DNA of 64,000 nt from Strigamia acuminata (lineage: Eukaryota > Arthropoda > Chilopoda > Geophilomorpha > Linotaeniidae). A program made the translations under genes and the position numbers. The DNA lies in NCBI GenBank assembly GCA_949358305.1, contig OX442315.1:33320427-33384426 (forward strand), written 5' to 3'. Of the stretch, positions 10,787-19,579 are shown piece by piece. The notes beneath the pieces were generated by a model that saw only the letters and a program-made list of their open reading frames with translations, was not told the DNA's origin and did not search any database. Within the stretch, counting starts at the first letter, position 1. Each line of letters starts with the position of its first letter.

Positions 10787-11101
10787 CTATTCGTTTAACA
10801 TACTTTCAATACGATCTGACTCAGTTTTTACAAACTTTCGGTATTTTTCGAGCGTCCGTCGGGCTTGGTTATAAATTTGTTTGTCAGCCGATTTCAACAT
10901 TTCAACGGCTTTTTTAATTTTTTCAATGGCGATATTCACCTGATTTTGCAGATCGAAATCTTCATTTAACATTTCGTCGGGCGGATTCATCACGAGATTT
11001 CTTTCGGGCTCCGAGTCCGAATCAATGTTGGGCGGTCCTTCGCCACCTTCGGCCATGATTCTGTGAATGGGCCGTTTGTTTTCCGTGAAAAATCTAATCA
11101 T
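10787..11101 (-). CDS. Small acidic, helix-rich accessory protein (104 codons)
   Basis: The frame starts at ATG 11099-11101 and stops at 10787. A second in-frame ATG in context ATCATGG (residue 16) is a better initiation site and would give 89 residues starting MAEGGEGPP. The first half is acidic (IDSDSEPE), the second half is heptad-like and charged (AIEKIKKAVEMLKSADKQ), suggesting a short coiled coil. No homologue was recognised. It lies 168 bases after the Pol C-terminal stop and 280 bases before the 891-codon frame, so expression would need splicing or reinitiation. Confidence 0.5.
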   Translation of the reverse strand: MIRFFTENKRPIHRIMAEGGEGPPNIDSDSEPERNLVMNPPDEMLNEDFDLQNQVNIAIEKIKKAVEMLKSADKQIYNQARRTLEKYRKFVKTESDRIESMLNE

Positions 11102-11269
11102 TTCAAACTAACTGTTTCACTTACGAAGTTGAATCTATTCTTTTCCTTCGTTAATCGGCGGATCGTCCCAATCAGTGTGTTGTCGGAGTGGTTTCACTTT
11201 GGAAAGTAACAAATTTTTGCAAAGTCCCCCAACTTGATGCTGATTGGTCGCCGTATGAACTACGTCATT
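11102..11269 (-). other. Spacer after Pol
   Basis: A 168-base spacer on the minus strand between the end of Pol and the 104-codon frame. It includes TTC|GTAAGT, a good 5' splice-site match, just upstream of the small frame. Confidence 0.4.
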
Positions 11270-11998
11270 TTAATTACTATTTTTAGAATGATGTGACATC
11301 ATTATGTCTCCATCACTCACTAGAGTACTGTCTTGTCGTTCGCGTTCTGCGCAGAATCGACTAGTTACTCTCTGTTTTGGTGATTTCCGGCTTCTCATGT
11401 TATATTTTTTAGCCGATTTTTCGTTATTTTTGTCTAAATCTGTATTTTGAGATACCACCGGGTGTAGCATGGATCTTCGCTTTGCTTTTTTCGGCTTTGT
11501 GGCCGGTTCCAACGTGGTTTGTAGATCATCCTGGGCTATTTGAATGTTCTCAAAACTAATCGCCACGTGTTCAACTTCGTCATCGGAATTTGGCAGCGAC
11601 GGTAAAGTTTTTACTTCGTCTTCAAATAATGTATTAATTTTATTTTCAGTGGGTTGTCCCACCACCTCTCCCCTCCGCCAAATTTCCTGAGTAAATTGAG
11701 GGAAATATGGTGTAAGTTCGGATGCGTGGATAGACGGGAATTTTGCATTATCTTCCAAGCGCTTTAATTCGAAGGCATTGCCTTGATGTGCACGAATAAT
11801 GGCAAAAGGTCCAGTTCGGCGATCAGCGATTCTTGCTGAAATTCCTTTAACAGCGCTGGATAATACGTGAGAATTTTTCCAGACTAAGTCGTTCACTTTG
11901 AAATTATCGAACTTCTTTTCTGATTGGTGATCTTGCACTCTTTTTTGTAGATCAAATACATGTGACATCATGTGCTGATATGTGCTTGCGAGCACTTT
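11270..11998 (-). pseudogene. C-terminal part of Pol (integrase C-terminal domain) beyond an in-frame TAG
   Basis: The frame continues in phase with Pol after the TAG at 11999-12001. The first codon after the stop is AAA; no ATG occurs before codon 11, so independent initiation is not obvious. The first 110 residues carry the integrase C-terminal beta-barrel pattern of gypsy elements: FKVNDLVWK, RRTGPFAIIRAHQGNAFELK and SIHASELTPYFP. The remainder is acidic then basic (KPKKAKRR, KYNMRSRKSPKQR) with no recognised domain. Either this is the tail of a polyprotein cut by a nonsense mutation, or it is reached by stop-codon readthrough. Confidence 0.85.
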
Positions 11999-14900
11999 CT
12001 ACAGTTGATGAATGTAAACATGAGGATTTTTCGGGTCCACGACAAGAACTTCATCTGGCAAGCGCGGATCCCACGGCACTCTCAATTCTCTGCCGAAATT
12101 TAAATAAGCCGGTGAGAATTCTCTTCCGGCTGCAACCGTAGTTCGCAGACTAAAGGCGAATTCTCGTAGATATTCATCCCAACGGGTGTAAACATCAGTG
12201 TATAAAGCAATCAAGTATTTAATATCTCTGTTGGTTCTTTCAACAGGATTCGCCTGAGGATGGTACGGCGAGGTGTAGGCCGGTAACATTTTGAATTTCT
12301 CGCAGAACTTCTGGTATACTTGCGATCTAAATTGCGAGCCATTATCAGACAGTATTTTGCGAGGAAAGCCAAATTGCAGTGATAAATTATAAATACAATC
12401 AGCTATTTTAGCCGAAGTTGGTTTCGACATTGGCCGCATCTCTGGCCATTTTGTAGCGACATCGATTATAACGAGTATGTGAGTGTTACCTCGTGGAGTT
12501 TTTGGTTTTGGCCCCATGAGATCAGCACTCAAGCAATCAAAGGGAGCATACGGACCCATTTGAGCTGCTTCAATTTCTAATTTTTGCCTTGGCTTGCAAG
12601 CCTGGCAGCGTTGACAATGTTTGATAAAGCGAGTAATATCTCGTTTCATCGTCGGCCATGCGTAGATTCTTCTAGCTCGATACATCGTTCGAGTAATACC
12701 ACTGTGTCCAGACAACGGGTGTCCGTGAGCTGTCCAGATGACTCTGTAAACGAGATTTTCCGGTACAACCACTTTCAACGCTCTTCCGTTTTCTCCTAAC
12801 TCGTCGGTTAGAGTTGGATGGAATTTTAGAAGTAAATCTTCTTCAATTAGATAAGCGGACGCCTTTCGTTTAAAACGTCTCTTGCTCATCGCGTGCTTAA
12901 GTTCAGGAGGGTAACAACCATTGAGCAGGAAATTTCGAATTTTTTGGCATTCTTTATCTTGTTTTTGCCCAACAATAATTTCTTCTCTTGTAGGCGGCTC
13001 ACATTCTAATTTCTTCACAATGTTGGCTGCAAAAGTGTGGACGAGGACATTTGATGACGGAAATTCAAACTCTTGAGTCATCATGAGATGAATTTTTTCA
13101 TTGGATTCAACATTAGGAGGATCATAAGCATGCGACCAAAAATTGATTATTCTCTCGTCTTCAATAACTTCCGACGTGGGAAGCTGATTCGGTCCCCCCA
13201 GCTTCCAGTGTCGATATGGCGATGGACAATACGCCAATAAATCGTCATCTTCACCGTCTACGTTATCTTCTTCGGGCGTGCAGACAGGAGCTCGAGACAA
13301 AGCATCGGCCAACACGTTTAACGGCCCTTTAATATACTGGATTTCAAATGTATATGCCATTAATTCGAGTTGCCATCGCGCCAGACGTCCTGCCGGTTCT
13401 TCCAGAGACATTAGCCACTTCAGGGCCTGATGATCCGTTTGAACGGTGAATTTGGTAAATTCGATGTAAGGGCGATATTTTCTCAGCGCCCAAACAACGG
13501 CCAAACACTCTAATTCAGTAGCCGCGTAATTTACTTCAGCCGGCTGCAAGCTACGGCTTGAATAAACGCAAGGTAGTTCCTCTTGTCCACCTCTTTCAGG
13601 CTGGATTTGCATTAATGCGGCGCCCAATCCTTGACGACTGGCGTCCGTATGAATTATGAAAGGTTGATACAGATCTGGCATGGCCATTGTTCCTGAATCA
13701 GTGAGGGCTTCTTTAATTTTTTCAAAAGCCTCTTGATGACTGGGTTGCCAATTGAAATCCATATCCTTTTTCAATAAAGGCCTCAATGGTTCTGCCATGA
13801 TTGATAAATTCTTTAGAAGTCGATGGAAAAAGTTAACCATCCCCAAAAAACGCTGAAGTTCTTTTAAATTGGTCGGGGTTGGAAATTTCGTAATTGCATC
13901 CAACTTCTTGGGGTCAACGGCGAGTCCGCCGGTTCCTAATTTGTACCCGAGAAAAATCAATTCTTTTCTACAGAATTTCGACTTATCCGGGTTGACACAC
14001 AAATTAGCTTGTTCTAATTTTCCTAAAATTTTATCGACATTGATTAAATGTTCTTCATATGTCTTTGAAACAGTTATGATATCGTCCAGGTACGCCCAAG
14101 CTTGTCGCCTATACATTTCGTCGAGGACTTTCTCAATTAAACGTTGGAAACTAGTCGACGCATTTTTCAGTCCAAATGCCATAACTAAAAACATCAATCG
14201 GCCTATAGGGCTCCAAAAAGCCGTTTTCGGCTGTGCAGACGGGGTTAAACCTATCTGCCAATAGCCTTTTGTCAAGTCGATTGTGGTGACCCACTCAAAT
14301 GAACCAATTTCTCTTAAAATTTCTTCGATGGTCGGCATCTGAGGAGGATCATATTCTGTATGTTCGTTTAATGGCCGGTAATCTACACAGAGGCGTGGTT
14401 CGGCCCCCGGTTTGACCACTAAAACAATTCGCATGGCATAATCTCCAGTGGCAGGCACAGCAATTCCCTTGTCTACCATATCCTGACAGATTTGCCGAAT
14501 TATTTCCCTTTTCTGAGGGTTATAACTTTTAAATGGTACCCTTATAGGTTTATCAGTTGTCAGCTTGATATCGTGCTGCACTATGTGTGTACGTCCAGGA
14601 ACTCTTGATAGAATTCTCTGTCGTCTCTTTAATACTTCCGCCAATGAGAGTCCTTGCTCCAATGTCAGATTGGCATCATTCACCATTTTGGTGATATCAT
14701 CTCCCATTTTCAGAGTAGCTGCGCCAGCCAAAATTCCTTCATGACCTACAAATGTAGCATTGTCTGGCGGTAATTCTTCAATTTTGGTTTTATATCTGTC
14801 CAAAACTGACTGCGGTATATATGGTAAAGTTTCGGTCAATGGAGTAATAAAATTCCATGACATCGTTTTTGGATTCGGCTGTATACTTAGCCGCTTCATG

Positions 14901-15697
14901 AAATCATTTCCCAATAAAATCATCGGGAAACGGTGTTCAATAACTATGAAAGGATGCACAAGGACTCCATGTGTCCATCGAAATGACAGCAACAGGGTTC
15001 CGACTGGTTGAATATCCTTGCCAGCCGTTCCAATACAGAGACCTGGCGAGATGTACTGTAATTCTTTTTCTAATTTCAGATTTTCCATTACCGAAGCCGC
15101 CATAAAGCTTCTATTGGCTCCAGAATCTAACAATCCAGTAATTGGTCCTTTCATGGTTTGTAGTTGTATTTTCGGAATTCCCGTAAAATCCTCCATGTTC
15201 AAATTGCAGGTGACTCTACGTATCCGATGTTCTAATGCAGGATAATCAATAGGTAGTTCGTCCATTTCATCGTTATATGATAGAACGACTTTTTCCATAG
15301 CTCTAGTTATTTCTTCAATTTCATCGACCTCTTTCGACCTGGGACGGAATTTTTCCCAAAGTTTGTCCATCCAATTTTTACTTGGTTTGGGATAGCACTG
15401 TAGCGCTTTCCTAACGTGATATTGAAAGTATCGTTTGTCGGCCGTTTTTTCGGCCAAGACTTCGTTAAGTTTTGCAATGTCAACTTTAGGAAATCTCAGG
15501 TCACATGGCTTAAACTGAGCTACCATCAAATGTTTCTTATCTACTGAATCCCAGTAGTCTAAATAGTTTTTGTCTAATGGTTCATGGTAATCATGGGTTA
15601 CTTCAATCTTGGGACAAACATCGACGTCTATCTCCTTAATTGTTTCCGAGGCAACTGGCGCGAGTTTCAGCGTATTCGCTGCCAAACCCGCGCTCAT
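11999..15697 (-). CDS. Pol polyprotein: protease, reverse transcriptase, RNase H, integrase
   Basis: The segment has 1232 codons from the ATG overlapping the Gag stop to a TAG at 11999-12001. Aspartic protease: LLDSGANRSF with D191, then LLGNDF near 261. Reverse transcriptase: LCVDYRPLNE near 436, TTIDLTKGYW near 471 and the catalytic box YLDD at 536-539. RNase H: HTDAS (D685), ELE (about 728-730) and TDHQALK (D755). Integrase: His/Cys zinc finger with H993, H998, C1028, C1031, then catalytic D1059, D1118 and E1153, a D-35-E spacing. Domain order is that of Ty3/gypsy. Translation is most likely as a Gag-Pol fusion by -1 frameshifting, since Pol is in the -1 frame and a slippery heptamer precedes the Gag stop. 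All catalytic residues are present; only the integrase tail is separated by the TAG. Confidence 0.95.
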   Translation of the reverse strand: MSAGLAANTLKLAPVASETIKEIDVDVCPKIEVTHDYHEPLDKNYLDYWDSVDKKHLMVAQFKPCDLRFPKVDIAKLNEVLAEKTADKRYFQYHVRKALQCYPKPSKNWMDKLWEKFRPRSKEVDEIEEITRAMEKVVLSYNDEMDELPIDYPALEHRIRRVTCNLNMEDFTGIPKIQLQTMKGPITGLLDSGANRSFMAASVMENLKLEKELQYISPGLCIGTAGKDIQPVGTLLLSFRWTHGVLVHPFIVIEHRFPMILLGNDFMKRLSIQPNPKTMSWNFITPLTETLPYIPQSVLDRYKTKIEELPPDNATFVGHEGILAGAATLKMGDDITKMVNDANLTLEQGLSLAEVLKRRQRILSRVPGRTHIVQHDIKLTTDKPIRVPFKSYNPQKREIIRQICQDMVDKGIAVPATGDYAMRIVLVVKPGAEPRLCVDYRPLNEHTEYDPPQMPTIEEILREIGSFEWVTTIDLTKGYWQIGLTPSAQPKTAFWSPIGRLMFLVMAFGLKNASTSFQRLIEKVLDEMYRRQAWAYLDDIITVSKTYEEHLINVDKILGKLEQANLCVNPDKSKFCRKELIFLGYKLGTGGLAVDPKKLDAITKFPTPTNLKELQRFLGMVNFFHRLLKNLSIMAEPLRPLLKKDMDFNWQPSHQEAFEKIKEALTDSGTMAMPDLYQPFIIHTDASRQGLGAALMQIQPERGGQEELPCVYSSRSLQPAEVNYAATELECLAVVWALRKYRPYIEFTKFTVQTDHQALKWLMSLEEPAGRLARWQLELMAYTFEIQYIKGPLNVLADALSRAPVCTPEEDNVDGEDDDLLAYCPSPYRHWKLGGPNQLPTSEVIEDERIINFWSHAYDPPNVESNEKIHLMMTQEFEFPSSNVLVHTFAANIVKKLECEPPTREEIIVGQKQDKECQKIRNFLLNGCYPPELKHAMSKRRFKRKASAYLIEEDLLLKFHPTLTDELGENGRALKVVVPENLVYRVIWTAHGHPLSGHSGITRTMYRARRIYAWPTMKRDITRFIKHCQRCQACKPRQKLEIEAAQMGPYAPFDCLSADLMGPKPKTPRGNTHILVIIDVATKWPEMRPMSKPTSAKIADCIYNLSLQFGFPRKILSDNGSQFRSQVYQKFCEKFKMLPAYTSPYHPQANPVERTNRDIKYLIALYTDVYTRWDEYLREFAFSLRTTVAAGREFSPAYLNFGRELRVPWDPRLPDEVLVVDPKNPHVYIHQL

Positions 15698-18306
15698 AAG
15701 TTTTTTCGAATCATTTCGCCCAACTTGCTGACAAGACTTTCTATCTCGGCGGCTGCTGGACTTCTATCAGGACACTGATTCGACCAATGCCCCAACTTTC
15801 CACATCTATGGCACGGATCAGTTTCCGGTGACTTGCGCCTAGGACTGTTTCCTGAAGTGGGCGACTTTGAATGAGGTTCTACGGCCTTCTTATCTGTAGC
15901 CGATTCCTTTTCAGTATCCGGAATCACTTCGGGCTTGATGGGTAGCGGCAAAGGTGATTTTGATCGAGCATCTGTATTAAGGTTTGCTGTATTAAAAGTA
16001 ACGTTTTTACCAACCATTTTTGGTCTGAATTTATTCTCAGTGACATGCTTCGCGAGTAATACAATAGCATTCTCAACTAAAGGGTCTAGCCCTGCGCTGT
16101 CTTCTTCAACTGCATCTGCGTTGTCTCCTGACAAGGCAAGGTTCGCGTAAGCTCGAGAATTTTTGGGTAGTTTGTGGGGGTTCGGAGGTCCGGCACTTGA
16201 AGTTTTATCCGTCTTCTCCGCAAAGTAATCCCCTCGATCTCGGGGTTGCATTAAAGGAGCTTGTCCAAGCCTAGCTTCTTTCACATATTCTTTAATGCGT
16301 AACTGCCGTTTTTTAATAGCTGCAGTCTCCTCCGGAGTCAAATATTCATTATACTTTTCTTCAATTCTCAGGTCATTATCCCTTAAAAATTGAGAGAGTT
16401 CTTTGAATGATCCGACCGGCGGTGCATCAACATTTTGCAGAATACTTCGGGAATATGGTGTCATCGCCTTTCGAAATTTTCTGTCCACATCATGGTCAGT
16501 AGATGGCGTTGGTAATGATGACAACAAATCTTCGGTTCGGCGAAGATAGGAACGAATGTCTTCTCCCGCCGATTGAGCTAAATTGTCCCATAACTGATAA
16601 ATGTCTTCAGTAGGTTCAGCGTACTCTCGCATGAATGCTTCTACAAATTGATTCCAATGCACGAATTCACGCTCAACGAACCAATTTTCGGCGCGTGCCA
16701 CCAATGATTTTGGGACTAACTTCTCCAAAGTATCTTGAGGTGTTATACCATTTAATCGAGCCATTCTTGTAATTTCTTCCAAAAAGGTTGATCCCATTTG
16801 GAATTCTCCATTAAAACGATCAGGGACTAATCGATCCCATCGAATTGTTTTCACATCGGCAATTTTATGCCGCCACTTATCAGTGGTGTATTTTGCAATT
16901 TTGCGCTTCAAGTCGAATTTACGTAACTCTGCTAGCCGTGTGGTTCGACTTGCTGACTGCGCTTGTTTTTGAAACATCGCGTCGATCTGTTCAGCAGTGT
17001 AATAACGTTCGTCGCTTGACTGAGATTTTCTTGATTTCGTCCTTGAACGACTCTTTCGCTCTTTCCGCGTCTCAGATCGAGTAGATTGTTCGCCTTCCGA
17101 AAGGGATTCGTCCTTCGACCCTCGTGGCGGAGGTACATCGTCGTATTTCTGACGCTCATCCCCCTTATCACGATCTTCAGGGTCTGAAGATGCACTTCGA
17201 CTTCCAGGTTGGTCGTAATTATCGTAATTATCGTTGGACCGATGCGAATCGTTTTGTATCTTCATTCGATTTCTCTCGTCCATCATGGTCATGAGTTTGT
17301 CGCTATTAGTGAAAATTTCGGCATCTGAAGCGCCGTTCTTTTTTGATGTAGGCCCCTCAGCATTGGAACATCTTCTTTTGCGCGACTGTCGCTCATCTTC
17401 ACTTGATGATTGAGACGATTCGTCGTTTGCAGCATCTCCTAGCCGCACGACTTTCTTTTTCACCTTGGCGGCAGGACCTTTCTGTTGTGAGGCGAATTCA
17501 GCAACACGTATTCGTTCTTGTTCCTCCTCAAATTCCTCTTGTTCTCTCAGCAGTTTGGCTCGCCGTAGCTCATCCTCAGTTTCTTGAGCTTTTTTGTCGG
17601 CGGCTGCCATTTGTCTACGGAGTTCTTCATTAGATGATTCCTGTTGCTTTATGGAATCCCAAGCAATCTTCTGCTCTCTATTAAAGACTTCATTTTCTTT
17701 TTTAGACAAATGTTTCTTTCGAGCATCGAATTCCATGCGTTGGCGCTCCAGTTCGTCCGATTGTTTTTTCAGCTTTTCTTCACTGTGACGGTACTGAGCG
17801 TTTATTTCTCGCAAAGCTTGATTCGATTTTTCAGCAATTTCCTTGGCTTGAGACTCTAAGTTCATTTTTCGAGTAACAGCAGCCATCTGCTCATTCATAT
17901 GATCGACCAGGCGTTTTCTTTCATGATTAGACATGGCTTCGTAAATTTCCATAATCGTCATTTGATCAGTCACTTGTACCCCCTGGAGAATTGCTCGATC
18001 CAGAAGTTCCTTGTAACCCACCGGTTGCGTGTCAGGAATCTCGATGGTGTCCAAATCCATGGAAGAGTCACCCCAGTTCGTTGGTCCAGCGGAAATCGCT
18101 TCTTCGCGTTCTTCACCGCCTGTTCCAACTTCCTTAGTCGTGGCACCCTCGGCGGCAACAGCGTCAATAGTCTCGGCCAAATGTTGAGCCGTTAGACTAT
18201 TACGTGCCGTTCGAGGACGACCCGATCTACGGCGCTTAGCGCCCGTTTTTGTACGAGTCTGTACTCCTTCATCATCAATAGGAATTTCTCCTTCTGAGTT
18301 AGACAT
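15694..18306 (-). CDS. Gag polyprotein with CCHC zinc knuckle
   Basis: The frame has 870 codons from ATG 18304-18306 to TGA 15694-15696. The N-terminal part is basic (GAKRRRSGRPR), followed by a long charged region at about 130-290 with strong coiled-coil character, then a low-complexity Ser/Arg/Glu region (about 290-450). A Retrotrans_gag-like capsid core follows at roughly 490-620 (RWDRLVPDRFNG, AENWFVEREF). Near the C terminus a CX2CX4HX4C zinc knuckle has C832, C835, H840 and C845. Gag builds the particle and packages element RNA. It is long for a gypsy Gag mainly because of the N-terminal coiled-coil region. Upstream the leader is 91 bases from the LTR, with the primer site inside it. 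Confidence 0.93.
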   Translation of the reverse strand: MSNSEGEIPIDDEGVQTRTKTGAKRRRSGRPRTARNSLTAQHLAETIDAVAAEGATTKEVGTGGEEREEAISAGPTNWGDSSMDLDTIEIPDTQPVGYKELLDRAILQGVQVTDQMTIMEIYEAMSNHERKRLVDHMNEQMAAVTRKMNLESQAKEIAEKSNQALREINAQYRHSEEKLKKQSDELERQRMEFDARKKHLSKKENEVFNREQKIAWDSIKQQESSNEELRRQMAAADKKAQETEDELRRAKLLREQEEFEEEQERIRVAEFASQQKGPAAKVKKKVVRLGDAANDESSQSSSEDERQSRKRRCSNAEGPTSKKNGASDAEIFTNSDKLMTMMDERNRMKIQNDSHRSNDNYDNYDQPGSRSASSDPEDRDKGDERQKYDDVPPPRGSKDESLSEGEQSTRSETRKERKSRSRTKSRKSQSSDERYYTAEQIDAMFQKQAQSASRTTRLAELRKFDLKRKIAKYTTDKWRHKIADVKTIRWDRLVPDRFNGEFQMGSTFLEEITRMARLNGITPQDTLEKLVPKSLVARAENWFVEREFVHWNQFVEAFMREYAEPTEDIYQLWDNLAQSAGEDIRSYLRRTEDLLSSLPTPSTDHDVDRKFRKAMTPYSRSILQNVDAPPVGSFKELSQFLRDNDLRIEEKYNEYLTPEETAAIKKRQLRIKEYVKEARLGQAPLMQPRDRGDYFAEKTDKTSSAGPPNPHKLPKNSRAYANLALSGDNADAVEEDSAGLDPLVENAIVLLAKHVTENKFRPKMVGKNVTFNTANLNTDARSKSPLPLPIKPEVIPDTEKESATDKKAVEPHSKSPTSGNSPRRKSPETDPCHRCGKLGHWSNQCPDRSPAAAEIESLVSKLGEMIRKNL
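15700..15706 (-). promoter_or_regulatory. -1 ribosomal frameshift heptamer A-AAA-AAC
   Basis: In the Gag frame the minus strand reads CGA-AAA-AAC-TTA-TGA. The heptamer A-AAA-AAC fits X-XXY-YYZ in exactly the right phase, three bases before the stop codon. A -1 slip leads directly into the Pol frame (CTT-ATG-AGC). The same heptamer is well known from retroviral gag-pro junctions. A stimulatory RNA structure downstream was not modelled. Confidence 0.85.
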
Positions 18307-18307
18307 A

Positions 18308-18345
18308 CTGAGTTAGACAGATAAGAGAGAAAGATGATAGGAAAG
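18308..18345 (-). promoter_or_regulatory. Splice-acceptor-like signal directly before the Gag ATG
   Basis: Reading on the minus strand, a long pyrimidine tract (TTTCTCTCTTATCTGTCTAA) leads to CTCAG and then T-ATG of Gag. A possible branch sequence CTAAC overlaps the tract. Candidate donors upstream are CCACAG|GTGAAC (exon end 18499) and CTC|GTGAGT (19191). Use is unproven. Confidence 0.35.
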
Positions 18346-18377
18346 TAGGAATAAATTCTAAGTTTAAACAATTGGTT

Positions 18378-18395
18378 ATCCCGGACGGGCCCCCA
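18378..18395 (-). promoter_or_regulatory. Primer-binding site, proline-tRNA type
   Basis: Two bases after the 5' LTR the minus strand reads TGGGGGCCCGTCCGGGAT. From memory this equals the tRNA-Pro primer site of murine leukaemia virus except for one base (C for T at position 8). The complementary tRNA 3' end would be a CCA tail preceded by a GC-rich acceptor and T-arm. Confidence 0.85.
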
Positions 18396-18397
18396 AG

Positions 18398-19575
18398 TGT
18401 TGCGTTCCTGACGGTTCCAATTGAATTTTCACAACAACACTAAATTTATATTTAGTCACTATGGGATTTTTCCAATTGCGAGAGATCCCGGCGTTCACCT
18501 GTGGAAGCAGTTGAATGCCGTTTATAGGTCTTCTATCGGGTGGGTTAGCCGTTAAGTCGGTGTCTAGGGATTTGATCTCGAATAAAGGCTAGTTTAGTTA
18601 TTTTAAATCAAACAGTTAATCAATTTATTGAGCGTTAATTACAGGTTCAATTGAAGAGAATGTTAATAAGATGGGTTCTATGAGGATAAGATCGTCGGCG
18701 TAGAAGGCGACGTGCTCGAAGCAGCGCGGGACTCCTTCGGGCGGGAAAAAGCAGTGCAGAAATGGCGACCCGTCGCCGCGCAACTTCTGCGAAGTGAGAA
18801 AGGAAGCGTGAAGCCGAAAGACTTCACAAAGCGGTCCGGCTGTTAAGCCTGACAATACGGGAAATCTTGGGTTAAACCCTAGATTGCAACGGGAGATTTC
18901 CGTTGGAGACAAGTAGTCAAACGGCGGGTACCGCCGATCGTTAAAACCTGACTGGAGATCCGCTACAATCTGAATTCGAATCGTCGTCAACAGGTCGAGA
19001 AGCGGCGACGATGGCTCTGCAATCCTCGGCGGCTGGCTGGCGTCGATCTTCAACGGCGTGGGCGCGTTGGTCTTCGGGCGGCGGCGGGAACGACGGTGGT
19101 TTGGGCCGTCGTACGTCGTCTTCGCGGCTCGGAAAGTGATTCGTTTGAATGTTGGTTCAAACAAATCGGGTTGAAACTTGGCAAAACTCACGAGTCACGG
19201 ACAAAACAGTGTTTTTTGGTTGAACAAAGCTGTGTCGGTGTGAACGGTATGAGTGTGATGCAAAGAGTGAGTAATAATTTGAATTATTACTCGGAATATG
19301 GCCGGAAAACGGCCAGTGCGCAGGCGTGGCGTGTGCCAAGGCACGCTTCAGCCCTAGCAACGGTGCAAAATTTGGGGATTGACTTAGCAACGCCCCAATC
19401 CAGGGCTCAAAATGCCAGGGCAGCCGTTACAGCTTCTGGGCCAATTGCCCAAAAGCGCAACAGGTGCATGGCAAAAAACACAATTCTAATGATTATAGTT
19501 AAAATATAAATAATATCTTAAAAACGTGGTAGAAAAACTTCTCCACAAATGAAGTGAACATTTGAGATCGCAACA
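18398..19575 (-). repeat. 5' LTR of the retrotransposon
   Basis: This is the upstream LTR in the direction of transcription and should hold the promoter. It is 99.6% identical by hand comparison to 6398-7575 and starts exactly 12,000 bases to the right of it. The AT-rich segment at 19499-19516 gives TATATTTT on the minus strand as a weak TATA candidate; no confident transcription start was found. It contains AATAAA at 18624-18629. Confidence 0.97.
18625..19191 (-). other. ATG-less open frame in the 5' LTR
   Basis: Same 188-codon open frame as in the 3' LTR, again without an ATG and again beginning at GTGAGT after an in-frame TGA. Of the base differences between the LTRs that fall in this frame, two are synonymous and one two-base change turns Pro into Arg. 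That is too few to prove selection. In this copy the frame lies in the transcript leader. Confidence 0.3.
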
Positions 19576-19579
19576 ATAC
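19576..19579. repeat. Target-site duplication ATAC, right copy
   Basis: Matches 6394-6397 exactly and directly follows the CA end of the LTR. Confidence 0.9.

Larger units (their letters stand above)
6398..19575 (-). mobile_element. Nearly intact Ty3/gypsy LTR retrotransposon with accessory frames
   Basis: The element is 13,178 bp and reads on the minus strand. Supporting marks are two 1178-bp LTRs starting TGTTGCG and ending CGCAACA, a 4-bp ATAC duplication, a proline-tRNA-type primer site, a polypurine tract, Gag with a zinc knuckle, and Pol in the order protease, RT, RNase H, integrase, which is the Ty3/gypsy order. It is longer than most family members because about 3.5 kb lies between Pol and the 3' LTR. 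That space holds a 104-codon and an 891-codon frame, neither with a signal peptide or membrane segment, so it is not a classical env-bearing errantivirus. One in-frame TAG in Pol is the only obvious lesion. The LTRs differ at 5 positions, so the insertion is recent. Confidence 0.97.
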
